A stretch of DNA of 64,000 nt from Lepraria neglecta (lineage: Eukaryota; Ascomycota; Lecanoromycetes; Lecanorales; Stereocaulaceae), in NCBI GenBank assembly GCA_033220425.1, contig CM065646.1:3603501-3667500 (forward strand), given 5' to 3'. The position numbers and the translations under genes were made by a program. Below the pieces are notes generated by a model. That model did no database searches. It saw nothing but the letters and a program-made list of their open reading frames with translations, and was not told where the DNA came from. This document shows positions 22,867 to 37,038 of this stretch, piece after piece (the stretch's first letter is position 1; the number at the start of each line of letters is the position of its first letter).

Positions 22867-25800
22867 GATCGTAGAGCGAGAACTCTAGAATATTAGGGAG
22901 TTAGAGGAAGATCAACGAACTTCCCCCTAGTTCTCTAATAACCTTATATTCAACGTTAGTTCCGAGTAGTTCGACCTCCCCCCGGCCTAGAAGGCCCCGA
23001 GAGTTTCGACTAGTCTTCTCTTGTTTCTAATAGAACTCTTAGAGACGTTCCCTATAGTTCCCCGCAAGATTCCTAAGAGGTTCCCAGGTATTCTCCGTTT
23101 CGTTATACCCTTCATCGCGCTTTCCCAAAAGATTATGTCATTAGCGTCACAGCTAGTTTTGCGCTATCAGCAGGCCGTATGGCGATTAGGGTCTGCATCC
23201 CATGTCAATTGCGGGCCGAGAAATCAGCAGGATCAGCAACTCCGGGTTGCTGTCAGCAACTCCAAGTTAACCAAGCAGCACCTAAAAATCATCCCCGAAG
23301 TCATACGACCGCGCGCAATGATTACGATACTGCGACGCTACAACTAAACCCCTAAGGTCGCTGCGAATTTCACCCCCGTGAGGATTTAGGCCCAATCGCA
23401 CGATTCCGGGGTCCGTTTTCAGCTGGTGTTGATAGTGCTCCGGGGGAGTCGCTGCCGTCGATGGCGACGATCATAGAAAATCGACCTTTTGCTTAGTCAT
23501 CAATCACGTGATTTACTGAATGCTTACTGATCCTGCTGATCCTGCTGTTAGCAAGCCGGAGTTGCTAAATGCGCTGAAATCGCGCTGTTAGCGGGCGCTA
23601 TTTGCTGATTGCGCTGAAATCGACCCATCAGCGGGCGCTATTTGCTGATCCTACTGATAGGCTAATTTCAGCCCTATCCGCGCGTCCAGCAAATCAGAAG
23701 TTTTCAGCAAGATTTGGGAAAGCGCGATGTTTCTATTTAACTAGATAGAACTAATTTCTTCTATCTAGGATCCTCTCGACCTTATACTCTATTTCTTCCT
23801 TAATATTATAATAAAACGTTTCTTAGAGTAGTATATTAGAGTCTACTAGCTCTAGGAGTAAGATATAGAATACTAGATATACCTTTACGTCAGGTAGAAG
23901 TTAGAGTTTATAGTTAACTAGTCCTTTTATCCGTTTAATCAAGAATAGTCTAACCTTAATATAATCTAATTTCTTACTTAGTCTTATTATCCTTATATTT
24001 TTAGTTAGGAGGTATACTTTATCCCCCTCTTTTAGATAAGGAATATTCTTTCTTTTCTTATTAACTTATTCCTTTAATTTCCTATTAGAGCTCTTAATAG
24101 ACCTTTATATATCCTTATATAAATTCTTTAGCTCTACTACCTTAACTAAGGCTTTTTCTATATTAGGTCCTTCCCTTAGTAGCAGAAATATATTAGTATT
24201 CTTTCTATAGTTAGTAAAGAATAGGGTTAATCCTATTATATCTAACCTCTTATTATTATATACTAGTTATACTATTAGAAGTAGTAAAACCTAGTTATCT
24301 TATTTCTAGTTTATATAATATCTTAGGTATACTTCTATTATTTAATTTACACGTTCTATTTATCTATCTATCTATAGGTAATATACTATTAATATCCGAA
24401 GTTTAGTTCTAATTACTACTATTAGCGTTTTCTAGTAGTTAGAAGTAAATAACTTATCTCTATCGAATATTATTGATTTAGGTATACTATAATCTCTTAT
24501 TAGCTTGTCGAGTAGTATAAAGGCTAATTAATCTGCCTTATAGGTTTCCTTGAATAGTATTATAATTATATACTTCGTTAGTTTATCTATAATAACTATA
24601 ATTAAGTTAAAGGAATCCTATATAGCTAGGTCCTTTAATAGTAGTAGTTTAACTATAAAGTCTATTATAATATTATCCTATAGTAATTCTAGTACAGGAG
24701 TAAACTATATTTGCCTATACTTAGTATATCGTGCCGCTTTATTCTACTAGTACTGGATATATTCTTTAATATATTATTCAACGCGCGCTCGAAGTCTCGG
24801 CGCCGCGTATCCCTATCCTAGGAGTTCTATCGTCTTAGATACTCCTAGGTAACCTTATAACAGGTCGTTATAGTAATCCCTAATTACTTCTTTAACGTAT
24901 ATATTAGGTAAGTAAGTTTTATCCTAGTATTTAAGCAATACCGAATCCCGCTAATCCTTTTATAGGTTTATTATAAATATATTATTATTATAGGCCTTTA
25001 CGATTCTATTAGTCATATCAGGTCCTAATATACGAAGGGTCGCTACTAATACCTAGTATAGTACTAGTAATCCGTCCGCTTCTTTCTTTAGGATTAGTTA
25101 TTCTATAATATTCTTTTCTTCTATATAGTCTAATCGCCTACTAAGGGTATCTACTCGACTATTATCTTTTCCTAGGGTATAGGTTATTTTAAACTTATAT
25201 TAACCTAGTAGTTCTAACTATCGAACCTATCTTCTATTTAACTCTTTTATTATTATAAAGTTAAGAAGGTTCTTATAATCCGTAAAGATAGTTAAATCCG
25301 AGCAGCTCTCTACGTATACTTGCCAGTTTTATAATATATATACTATAGTAAGTAGTTCCTTGTCGTATATATTATAATTCTATTCTACTACTAATATCTT
25401 CCTTGAATAGTAGATAACTAGATACTACTTTTAGTCTTTCATTTAATATAGGTATACTCCGATTACAAGATCCGATATATCTATTTTAATACAAGCTAGC
25501 TCGTTTATCTAAAAGGTATAGAGTACTAGTAGATCCGTATATACTTTCTTTAATATATCGAATAATCTTTATTAGTCTTTTCCCTATATAAATCTAATAT
25601 CTTTCTTCGTAATATCTATTAAGGGTAGTACTTTCTTGGAGTAGCCCTCGATAAACTTCCTATTAAAGTTAGCAAAACCTAAAAAGCTTTATACTACTTT
25701 AACGTCCTATAGTATAGGCTATTCAGCGATAGCTTTAATCTTTTCTAGGCTTATACTAATACCTTTCGTACTAACTATAAATCCTAGAAATTCTACCGCT

Positions 25801-28800
25801 TATTAATAAAATTCGCACTTTTCTAGTTTAAGGAGAAGTTTCGCTTATAATAGATATTCGATAATATCCTATATATACTTAATATATTCTTCCTTATCTT
25901 TAGAATAGATTAGTATATTATCGAGGTACGCTATCGCTATTCGATCTAAGTGTACTTATATAATATTATTAATAAGTACTTAGTAGGTTACTAGTACGTT
26001 AGTGAGTCTAAACGGTATTACTAGATACTTATAGTAGCTATATCTCGTTCGGAAGGCTATTTTCTATTCTTCGCCTTCTTTTATCCAAATTAGGTTATAT
26101 ATACCCCTAAGATCTAGTTTAGTAAATATCTTTACTTTGCTAAGCCAATCCTATAGCTCCCCTATATTTAGCAATAGATATCTATTCTTGATTATAATAT
26201 CGTTTAACTTTCAATAGTCGATATATAGCTATAAGCTTCTATCCTTCTTTAGTATAAAGAGGATAGGATAACCTACTAGTGATTTAGATTCCCGAATAAA
26301 TCCCTTTTTGAGGTTCTCGTTAATATACCCGTGAAGTACTTTAAGTTCCTTCTCTAATAATGCGTAAATAGGTCTAAACGTCGGCTATTTACCAGGTTCG
26401 AGTTCGATCTTATAATCCTATAGCTAGTACCTAGGTAATACTTCTATATTCGTCTCTTCCTTAAATAAGTATACCTACTTACTATACTCTTAAGGGATAG
26501 AGGGTATATCGGTTCCTCCCTTAGCTCTTACTTTATTATCCCGCTAACCTTTACTAGTAACTATAGAGTTAGACTACTATTTAGTACCGTCCTTGTGCGA
26601 AGCTAAGGTAATATATACCTCGACCGGTTTTCGGTTCGACTTCTTATCTATTATCGTACGCTGTTAATATATAGGTTCGATTTTGGTGATATAGCTAAAT
26701 TATCTAATTTCGAGTACTCCTCTTATCTAATCGATTATTAGATTATACTTCTTTAACTAAGGTATTCCTAAAATTATATAATAAGTAGCTATCCTAATAA
26801 CGTTAAAGGTAATCTCCTTATAGTAGCGCTGAATTATAATAGGTAACGAAAGTATCTCTTCGTCTACCTTTTCTATTAATAGTATTAACCCGTTAGCTAT
26901 CTAAAGGTCGTACTATTATAACTTCTTTCGAGTTAGTAATCTAGTCGATCGTACTAAGTCTCGCGAAATGAAGTTTCTAGTAGCCCCAGAATCTATTATC
27001 GCAACGGTCCGCTATCCGTTAACGATTATCGGTATTTTTATATACGTGTCGTATTACGCGGAACACAGATATTATTTAGGGGTTAATATATTAATCTCCT
27101 TATAGCTACCTCTACTATAAGGGATTACTCTTTTCCCTATAGAAATCTAGATATAGATTCTATCTACTTATATATTGGGAGTAGGAATCCTACTTCGGAT
27201 TTTTCTTTCTTATATTCCGTGTAGTTATTATATAAATAGACGTACTATTCTTTTAGATAGCATTTCTCTACGTACGGATAGTATATTATTTCTTTCTTGA
27301 TATATTCTAACTAATCTATATTATTTCCTAGGAAGAACTAATAAAGTCTTTTTATCGCTAGATACTATAGGTATCTATTCTTCTTATAGTTATAGTAGAA
27401 GTCTTATCTATAAAGGGCTTTCTTTACTAGTCCCTTTCTATAACTTCTTAGTATACTATACTATACGTAGTAAAGCGTAGTATATTCTTCCTACGGTAAC
27501 TCCTTGTGTCTTCGATAGTTCCGGTCTTATTAATAATCCGGTTCTTTATCGTCCTATCGTGATTCCTTAGAGTTTCCTTCTTTTTCCTTAGATATAGTAG
27601 ATCTAGGTATTAATTTCCTCGGTAGTCGTATATCTTCCTACTTAGCTTCTAACGTGCTAAGGGATTCTTTCTACTCTAGATCTATTCCTTCGCTTTCCTA
27701 ATCCTACTTAGATTCTTTATAAATACTACTACCGTCTCTAATATCTAAATCTTCTTTGGTTTACGAGTTGATATCCTCTATAAGTTCGTCCTCGTCTTCG
27801 GATTTATAGTTATACTATTCTTACGTCATCCTATTATACTAGGAGTCGACGTCTTCTTTAACTTTATCCTATATTAGTAGGTCCTCCTCAGGCGTATTAT
27901 CTATATCGTTCTAGGTATATACTTTCTCTAGTACGTTTAGCTGCGGTCGATATACTATATTTTTCGACTTGTAGTCTCTAGCGAAGTAGCCCGATTTGCT
28001 ATAGCTATAATACTTTAGTATTTTCTTGCCCCCTTACTACTTCTTACCCCTTATAGGCTCTCTAAAAGCTTACTTTCCTTTCTTCTCCGTGAAGTCTAGT
28101 TCTATAGGCGTATATCTATAAGGGTCGCGTTCTCCTTTATATCCTAGGCGGTAGCTCTTCGATTTAGTAAAAAAGCTTAAGCGTCCTATTCCGCTAACTC
28201 CTCTATTGTACCTTTTTTCTATAGTCCTTTCGAATAGTTTATTATCAATTTCGATTACTTCTTCGATTAACTTATTAAGGGTATTAATAATAATCCCTAA
28301 CCTTATAAGCTCGTCTTTAATATTATCCTTAAGACCTCTTCGGTATATAGTTATTAATACGTTATCGTCCTAGTTAGTCTTTACTATATACTACTAAAAC
28401 TAAGTCGAGTATTCTAATATAGACTTCTTCTAAGTCAAGTACTAAATAGTTTATATTACTATATTGATTTTATTTAACGGACCGAATATACGGCGGATTT
28501 CGAGTCTAAATATAGCTATACTCTCTATCTATAATTTGATTTCACCGTCTTCGTCGTTATCTTCTATATACTTCTTTAGGAATAGATTAACCTACTTCTA
28601 GACTCTTCTACGTAAGTATATAATTATAAAGGTTAGATATTATTGAATAGGTATTAAGTCCCCTTAGAACTTTAGATACAATAATATCTAGGATAGCTAT
28701 CCCTCGAGCTTATCTCTTTCTCTATAGTATAAGTTAGGCTAGGCTATCTTAATATATCTACTAAGTCCTTCGTCGATCGTTAGGCGTTATTATTATCTAC

Positions 28801-28873
28801 TCCCTCCTGAGGAGCTTAGGGTAGATACCCTAGGGTCTCTTAGTGCAGTACTTATCCTTAAGGGTGCTCAAAG
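22867..28873 (-). mobile_element. Gypsy copy A internal region (gag-pol side, fossil)
   Basis: Parts on the minus strand, inferred by mirror match to copy B: gag with zinc knuckle near 27.9-28.8 kb, protease near 26.8-27.1 kb, reverse transcriptase near 25.7-26.45 kb (a YLDN-type active-site block lies near 25920), RNase H near 25.1-25.6 kb, integrase near 23.95-24.95 kb and a chromodomain-like end near 23.74 kb. The 617-bp element at 23113-23729 interrupts the region beyond the chromodomain. Broken; dozens of stops. Confidence 0.75.
23113..23729. mobile_element. 617-bp non-autonomous element related to the Plavaka-like transposon
   Basis: Ends are CATCGCGCTTTCCCAAAA and TTTGGGAAAGCGCGATG with flanking TT on both sides (23111-23112, 23730-23731); the empty site is seen in gypsy copy B near 36433. 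Its first 170 bp match the left end of the 17.2 kb element at 5630-5800, so both ends can be served by the same transposase. The interior has repeated words CTGATCCTGCTGAT and GCGGGCGCTATTTGCTGAT but no coding capacity. It carries far fewer RIP-type changes than its surroundings, so it is short enough to have escaped, or young. Confidence 0.8.
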
Positions 28874-29292
28874 TATTACGAACCGCGTTGCGTAGCGACG
28901 GTCGTATATAGATTGATTCTTAATAGAGATGGAGGTATAGCCAATAAGAGTATAAAGTAGGCTTCAAGTAATACTAAGCGGGTCTAGTATATAATTAGAT
29001 AATATATATTTAGTGTCTAGCCTAAGAGATCTATCGTATATAGTAAGTACTAGATATAAATAGAAGAGTTAAGCACGATGCTCTAAATGGTAAGTAAGTA
29101 CTCCTATATATAGTAATAGGAAATCCTACCAAGCCCTTTATAGTCGCCTTGGTCGCGTTGCGCCTATTGCTCCTATTATTCTTGGTCGCTATAGTCGCTC
29201 TAAGCCTATTGCGCCTATCGCTTCAGTTGCTAGTCCTATCTATAGTACCTTGTCCTATAGGATAGTCCTATTAGAACCTATTGGTTCTAATA
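28874..29292 (-). repeat. 5' LTR of gypsy copy A
   Basis: 419 bp, direct match to 4846-5264. Followed by target duplication TAAGG at 29293-29297. On the coding (minus) strand it is the upstream LTR and would contain the promoter. Confidence 0.85.
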
Positions 29293-29297
29293 TAAGG

Positions 29298-29638
29298 TCC
29301 TTCTATTATATACTCCTATATTACTAGGAGGTCCTCGCTTAGTACTCGTCCTAGATAATATAGCTATCTACTACTCGCAGGAATTAGTAGATATATACAA
29401 GGCTATAGGCATTATATTAGCTTATCTTCTACCGTACTTACTAGACTATAACCCTATTAAGATATCGTTTACAATTCTTAAAGGATGGCTAAAGAGGAAT
29501 AGTTACCTAATCGATACTTATAGTCCTAAGCTAGTAGACTTCGAGAGATTTTTAAACGATATAGTAAGGGCGTAGGGTAACCTTACTAACTATAGAGTAC
29601 TATTTCGAGCAGCGGGGATATATTATAAAGGGCGGTAA
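29298..29638 (+). pseudogene. Tc1-like transposase, C-terminal part
   Basis: Continuation of the transposase of 4141-4840 on the far side of gypsy copy A. It reads GPRSVLVLDNIAIYYSQE, then LAYLLPYLLDYNPIKISF and ILKGWLKRN, the second catalytic Asp block and the third block (usually YSPxxNPIE) of DDE_3 transposases. The last acidic residue reads Lys now, and other positions are changed in a way that fits C-to-T or G-to-A mutation. Stop at 29636-29638. The two parts together would be about 345 codons, the normal size of the family. Confidence 0.75.
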
Positions 29639-30474
29639 ATTATATATAAATATTAGAGAGAACTATAAGTAGAATACGTATATAATAGAGTTATAAAACA
29701 ATAAGTTTTATTAGTAAATAGTATACAATTATCTTATTAGCGGCGATACGACTCCTAGTACCCTATCTCTCGTTTAAACTACTAACTCTTAATACTCTTT
29801 ATAATATTATCCTTACTAGGGGGACGCTAAGTCTATAGTATATTATTATCCTTATCCTTATCCTCTATATTTTTATCGTTATTTAGCGTAGAGCGCTTGG
29901 ATAGTAACTATTACGACTTATCCTGAGTCGTTACTTAGGAAGTAGATATCTAGATCTAAGTAGATAGCGGCGGTAAGAATATTATACTAATTCGTATAGC
30001 TCTTAGTATAGTTACTTAAGAAGAGGTATTAGTATAATCGAATAGCTATATATTCTCTAACTGCCAAGCCAAAAAAACTCGGACCCTAATATAATAAATC
30101 GCTTGGTTGTAGGATTATCCGCGTATTTAATAACTAAGTACCGCGAAAATCAATATTTTTAAAACGATAGCGCAGAAACTAATATCTATAATATTTAGTA
30201 TTAGAGAATACCGCACAACGCGTAGACTTACTTAATACTATCGCTAAAATCTTATATATAATAAAGAATAATCGATAGAAGGATAAGAAGATAACTTATA
30301 CTAACGAATAGTACGCTATCACTCCTTAAAGGCCTTATATTTACTAGCGTTTCGAGCTAAATAGTATCCTATACTAGGCTTAATAGTTATAGTCTCCTAC
30401 TACTATATATACCCTAGTCCCTTCCTTTCCAGCTGGATAGACTGAATTATTACTATCCCTTCTTCTAAAATATA
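29639..30474 (-). pseudogene. Second gene of the Tc1-like element, C-terminal side
   Basis: Minus-strand continuation of the gene that starts at 39757. Legible tracts include RVVRYSLILNIIDISFCAIV and, nearer the end, IIFLPPLST and TQRPPSKDN. Its coding end is tail-to-tail with the transposase. No domain was recognised. RIP-type stops are frequent, and the exact end cannot be set; it lies between 29650 and 29900. Confidence 0.35.
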
Positions 30475-30909
30475 CGTCGGCAAAATCGAACGTGGCCCGA
30501 ACGTGGCCCTAGACGCCCGGCGGGCGCCCGGGGCCGCTCGGGCGCCTCACCTAGAAACCGGTCCGACGTGCGTCCGGGGCCACGCCAATCACGGCTAAGG
30601 GCGCCCCGTGTAGGCCCCGGGCCAACTTTTAATTAGTAAAAGATAGCGTCGGAAACCCCCTAACTAGTCTTGTAGCTACCCTTGGCAAACCCCCACGGGG
30701 CGCACACTGCTACACCCTCGTACCGCTGTCGCGCAATGCTATCGCGTACTGCTGTCACGCACTGCTGTCACGCACCGCTATTGCAACGCTGTCGCAACGC
30801 GGTCGCAACATCTACGCACATCACCCCCGCGAGGAAATCGCCCGAATCGATCGATTCCAGCACCGCGTTGGGGCTAACCCCCAGGGCTGCTCCAGAGGGG
30901 GGTTCCCGA

Positions 30910-31290
30910 TATTAGAACTAGTAGGTTCTAATAGGACTGTCCTGTAGGACAAGGAACTATAGATAGGACTAGCAACTAAAGCGATGGGCGCAATAGGCTT
31001 AGAGCGACCATAGCGACCAAGAAAGGCTTAGCAGGATTTCCTATTACTATATATACGAGTACTTACTCATCACTTGGAGTATCGTACTTAACTTACTTCT
31101 GTTTTTATATAGTACCTACTATATACAATAGATCTCTTAGGCTAGGCACTAAATATATATATCATCCGATTATATACTAGACCCGCTTAGTATTACTTAA
31201 AGCCTACTTTATACTCTTACTCTATTATATACCTATCCTAGTAAGAATCAATCTATACTATAACCACCGCACGTAACGTAGTTCGTAACA
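30910..31290 (+). repeat. 5' LTR of gypsy copy B
   Basis: 381 bp starting TATTAGAACTAGTAGG and ending GTTCGTAACA. Matches 37039-37461; the 3' copy is about 40 bp longer owing to a short internal tandem duplication. Confidence 0.85.
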
Positions 31291-34200
31291 CTTTGAGTAC
31301 CCTTAAGGATAAATGCTCCACTAAGAGACCCTAGGGTACCTACCCTAAGCTCCTCAGGAGGAGGAAGCGGATAATAACGCCTAACTATTAACGAAGGACT
31401 TAGTAGGTATATCAAGATAGCCTAGCCCGACTTATACTACGGAGAAAGAGATAAGCTCGAGGGATAGCTATCCTAGGTATTACTCTACTTAAAGTTCTAA
31501 GGGGACCTTATACCTATATAACGATATCCTACCTTCGCTATTACTTACTTACGTAGAAGAGCCCAAAAGTAGGTTAATCTATTCCTAAAGAAATATATAG
31601 AAGACGACGACAAGGACGGCGAAATCAAACTATAGATAGAAAGTATAACTATATTTAGACTTAAAATCCGTTATATATTTAGTCTATCAAACGAAGTTAA
31701 TATAGTAATATAAACTATCTAGTATATAACCTAGAAGAAATCTATATTAGAATACTCGACTTAATTTTAATAATACGCAGTAAAGACTAACTAGGATAAT
31801 AATATATTAATAACTATATACCGAAGAGGCCTTAAGGATAATATTAAAGACGAGCTTATAAGGTTAGGGATTATTATTAATACCCTTAATAAATTAATTA
31901 AGGAAGTAATCGAAATTAATAATAAGCTATTCGAAAGGACTATAGAAAAAAGATATAACGGAGGAGTCGGCGGAATAGGACGCTCGAGCTTTTTTACTAA
32001 ATCGAAGAGCTACTACCTAGGATATAAGGAACGTGACCCCTACGGATATATACTAATAGAATTGGACTTCACGGAGAAGAAAGGTAAATAGGCCTTTAGA
32101 GGGCCAGCTAGGGGCAAGAAGCAGCAAGGGGGCAGAAAGAAAACACTTACGTATTATAGCTATAGCAAACCGGGCCACTTCACTAGAGACTACAAGTCGA
32201 AAAATATAGTATATTAACCGCAGCTTAATATACTAGAGAAAGTATAAAACCAGAACGATATAGACGACACGCCTGAGGAGATTCTACTACTATAGGAGGA
32301 AGTTAAAGATATTAACTCCTAGTATAATAGGATAACGCAAGAATAATATAACTACGAATCCTAAAGCGAGGACGAACTTATGAGAGACGTTAACTCGTAG
32401 ACCAAGGAAGACTTAGATAATAGAGACGGTAGTAGTACTTAGGAAGAATCCGAGTAGAATTAGGAAGAAGAAGAAATAGACCTAGAGTAGGAAGAAGCCC
32501 TTAGTACGTTAGAAGCTAAGTAGAAAGAAATACGACTACCAAGGGGATTAACACCTGGATCCACTACGTCTAAGGAAAAGGAAAACTCTAAGGAACCAAA
32601 ATAGGATGATAAGAAACTAGATTATCGATAAGATCGGAATCATCGAAGACACAAAGAACTACTATAGGAAGATTGTGCCACGCTTTACTATATATAGTAT
32701 AGTACGCCAAGAAATTACAGGAAGGAACTAGTAAAGAAAGCTCACTATAGATAAGACTTCTACTATAACTGTAAAAGAAATAAATATAAGTTTCATCTAG
32801 TAATAAAGAGACTTTACTAGTTCTTCCTAGGAAATAATATAGATTGGTTAGAACACGTTAAGAAAGAAATAATATACTATCTATATACGGAAAGATACTA
32901 TCTAAAAGAATAGTATACCTGTTTATACAATAACTATACGGAATATATAAAAGCAAAATCCGAAGTAGGATTTCTACTCCTAGTAGTAAAGTAGATAGAA
33001 TCCGTATCGGATTTCCTATAGGGAAAAGAGTAATCCCTCGTAGTAGGGGTAGCCACGAGGAGATTAATATATTAACCCCTAAATAATATCTGTGTTCCGC
33101 GCAATATAATATATATATAAAAACACCGGTGATTATTAACGGATAGCGGACCGTTGCGATAATAGATTCTAGAGCTACTAGAAACTTTATTTCGCGAGAC
33201 TTAGTACGGACTACTAGAATACTAACTCGAAAGAAGATATAGTAGTATAACCTTTAGATAGCTAATAGGTTAATACTATTAATAGGAAAGGTAGACGAAG
33301 AGATACTTTCGTTACCTATTATAATTCAGCGCTACTATAAGGAAATTACCTTTAACGTTATTAGGATAGCTACTTATTATATAATTTTAGGAATACCTTA
33401 GTTAAAGAAGTATAATCTAATAATCGATTAGATAAGAGGAGTACTCGAGATTAGACGATTTAGCTATATTACCAAAATCGAGCCTATATATTAACAGCGT
33501 ACGATAATAGATAAGAAGTCGAACCGAAGACCGGTCGAGGTATATATTACCTTAGCTTTATATAAGGACGGTACTAAACGGTAGTCTAACTCTATAGTTA
33601 CTAGTAAGGGTTAGTAGGATAAGGAAGTAAGAGTTAAGGGAGGAACTAATATACCCTCCGTCCCTTAAGAATATAGTAAGTAGGTATACTTATTTAAGGA
33701 AGAGACGAATATAGAAGTATTACCTAGGTACTAGCTATAGGATTATAAGATCGAACTCGAACCTAGTAAACAGCCGATATTTAGACCTATTTACGTATTA
33801 TCGGAAAAGGAACTTAAGGTACTTCGCGGGTATATTAATAAGAACCTCAAAAAGGGATTTATTCAGGAATCTAAATTACTAGCAGGTTATCCTATCCTCT
33901 TTGCACTAAAGAAGGATAGAAGCTTAAGACTATACGTCGACTATCGAAAGTTGAACGACATTACTATCAAGAATAGATATCTATTACCAAATATAGGAGA
34001 GCTATAGGATCGGCTCGGAAAAGCAAGGATATTTACTAAACTGGATCTTAGAGGCGTATATAACCTAATTCGGATAAAAGAAGGCGAAGAATAGAAAATA
34101 GCCTTCCGAACGAGATATAGCTACTACGAGTATCTAGTAATACCGTTTAGACTTACTAACGTACTAGTAACCTACTAAGCACTTATTAATAATATTATAC

Positions 34201-37038
34201 GAGTATACTTAGATCGAACAGCGATAGTATACCTCGATAATATACTAATTTATTCTAAGAATAAGAAAGAGTATATTAAGTATATATAGGACGTTATCAA
34301 ATACCTATTATAAGCGAAACTTCTTCTTAAACCGGAAAAGTGCGAATTCTATAAGGAATTAGTAGAATTTCTAGGATTTATAGTTAGTATAAAAGGTATT
34401 AGTATAAGCCTAGAAAAGATCAAGGCTATCGCTAAATAGCCTATACTATAGGACGTCAAAGTAGTACAAAGCTTCTTAGGATTTGCTAACTTTAATAGGA
34501 AGTTTATCGAGGGCTATTCCAAGAAGGTACTACCTTTAATAGATATTATAAGGAAGGATATCGGATTTATATAGGGGAAAGACTAATAGAAATTATTCGA
34601 TATATTAAAGAAAGTATATATAGATCTACTAGTACTCTATACCTTTCAGGCTAACGAACCAGCCCGTATTAAAATAGATACCTCGGATCTTGTAATCGGA
34701 GTATACCTATATTAAATGAAAGACCAAAAATAGTATCTAGTTACCTACTATTCAAGGAAGATATTAGTAGTAGAATAGAACTATAATATACACGACAAGG
34801 AACTACTTACCGTAGTTTATATATTATAAAACTAGCGAGTATATATAGAAAGCTACTCGGATTTAACTATCTTTACGGATTATAAGAATCTTCTTAACTT
34901 TATAATAACGAAAGAGTTAAATAGAAGATAAGTTTAATAGTTAGAACTATTAGGTTAATATAAGTTCAAGATAACCTATACCCTAGGAAAGGATAATAGT
35001 TAAGTAGATACCCTTAGTAGACGATTAGACTATATAGAAGAAAAGAACGTTATAGAATAACTAATCCTAAAGAGAGAAGCGGACGGATCGCTAGTACTAT
35101 ACTAGGTATTAGCCGCGACCCTTTATATATTAGGACCTAATATAACTAATAGGATCGTAAAGGCCTATAATAATAATATATTCGCAATAAACCTACGAAA
35201 GGATTAATAGGATTTAGTATTACTTAAATACTAGGATAAGACCTATTTACCCGATATATACGTTAAGGAAGTAATTAGAGATTACTACAACAACCCTTTA
35301 TAAGGTTACCCTAGAGTATCTAAGATAATAGAACTCCTAGAAAGAGGATACGCGGCGCCGAAGCTTCGGGCACGCGTTAAGCAATATATTAAAGAATATA
35401 TCCAGTACCAGCAGAATAAGGCGGCACGATACGCCAAGTACGGGCAAATATAATTTACGCCTATACTAGAATCACTATAGGATAATATTATAATAGACTT
35501 TATAGTCAAGCTACTACCGTTAAAGGACCTAGCTATATAGGATACCTTTAACTTAATTATAGTCATTATAGATAAACTAACGAAGTATATAATTATAATA
35601 CTATTTAAAGAAACCTATAAGGCGGATTAGTTAGCCTTCGTACTACTCGATAAACTAATAAGAGATTATAGTATACCAAAGTCGATAATATCTAATAGAG
35701 ATAAGTTATTTACTTCTAACTACTAGAGAACACTTATAGCAGCAATTAGAACTAAACTCTAGATATCGATAGTATATCACCTATAAACTAATAGATAAAT
35801 AGAACGTGCTAATTAGATAATAGAAGTATATCTAAGATATTATATAAACCAAAAACAAGATAACTAGGTTTTACTACTTCTAATAGTATAGTTAGTATAT
35901 AATAATAAAAGGTTAGATATAATAGGCCTGATACTATTCTTTACTAACTATAGAAAGAATATAAATATATTTCTATAACTAAGGGAAGGACCTAATATAG
36001 AAAAAGCTTTAGTTAAAGCTAAAGAGCTTAAGAATTTATATAAGGATATATAAAGTTCTATTAAAAGCTTAAATAAGAAGTTAAAGGAATAGGTTAATAA
36101 GAAAAGAAAGAATATTCCTTAGCTAAAAGAGGGGGATAAAGTATATCTTCTAATAAAAAATATAAGGATAATAAGACTAAATAAGAAACTAGATTATATT
36201 AAGGTTAGACTATTCTTAATCAAACGGATAAAAGGACCAGTTAACTATAAACTCTAACTTCTACCTAACGTAAAAGTATATCCGGTATTCTATATCTTAC
36301 TCCTAGAGCTAGTAGACTCTAGTATACCTCTCTAAGAGATATTTCACTATAATATTAAGGAAGAAACAGAGTATAAGGTCGAGAGGATCCTAGATAGGAG
36401 AAATTAGTTCTACCTAGTTAAATAGAAAGGGTACGATAAAACGGAAAGTACCTAGGAACCTCTTAGGAACCTTGCGGGGAACTGTAGGGAACGTCTATAA
36501 GAGTTCTATTAGAGATAAGAGAAGACTAGTCGAAGTTCTCGGGGGCTTCTAGCCCGCCGGGGAGATCGAAGCGCTCGGAGCTAACGTTGAATATAAGGTC
36601 GTTAGAGAACTAGGGAGAAGTTCGTTAATCTTCCTCTAACTCCTTAATATTCTAGAGCTCCCGCTCTACAATCTTCTGCTTCTAATCTTTAATCTTATTA
36701 TATACCTTCTGCAGTCGCAGTAGTTTAGATTAGGTTTCTTTTATTTCACCCTAGACTTTCTTTCGGTCGTTTTTAATACGATATATCTTAGCGGGCGATA
36801 CTACAAGGTCGTATTTCTTACCCCTAGTAACGTAGCCAGAATAACGGTCGGACTCAGTACCTACGAGGTACTATTTACCGCTCGTAGTATATCGAGAATA
36901 GGGATGTATAGTAATTTCGGATAAACCCTAGGCTAACTCTTTATGGCGGATTATAGGATTATAGGATCGTTTAGTATAGCGAGGAGGCATAAAGGACGGA
37001 TAGTTTCTTAGGACGAGAAATCTAGAGGAGGGAGCTAG

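Larger units (their letters stand above)
4846..29292 (-). mobile_element. Ty3/gypsy chromovirus LTR retrotransposon, copy A (fossil, carries nested insertions)
   Basis: Bounded by two 419-bp LTRs in the same orientation and by the 5-bp target duplication TAAGG (4841-4845 and 29293-29297). The coding strand is minus. Own internal sequence is 5265-5629, 22867-23112 and 23730-28873; the rest is later insertion (Plavaka-like element and a 617-bp element). It is the same family as copy B at 30910-37461, in the opposite orientation. It inserted into the transposase gene of the Tc1-like element. It is broken throughout by RIP-type mutation. The LTRs differ from each other mainly by such transitions, so they cannot be used for dating without correction. 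Confidence 0.85.

Noticed and set aside
23021-23347. 108-codon plus-strand gene
   Set aside because: It crosses the boundary between gypsy copy A and the 617-bp element, so it is an accident of insertion.
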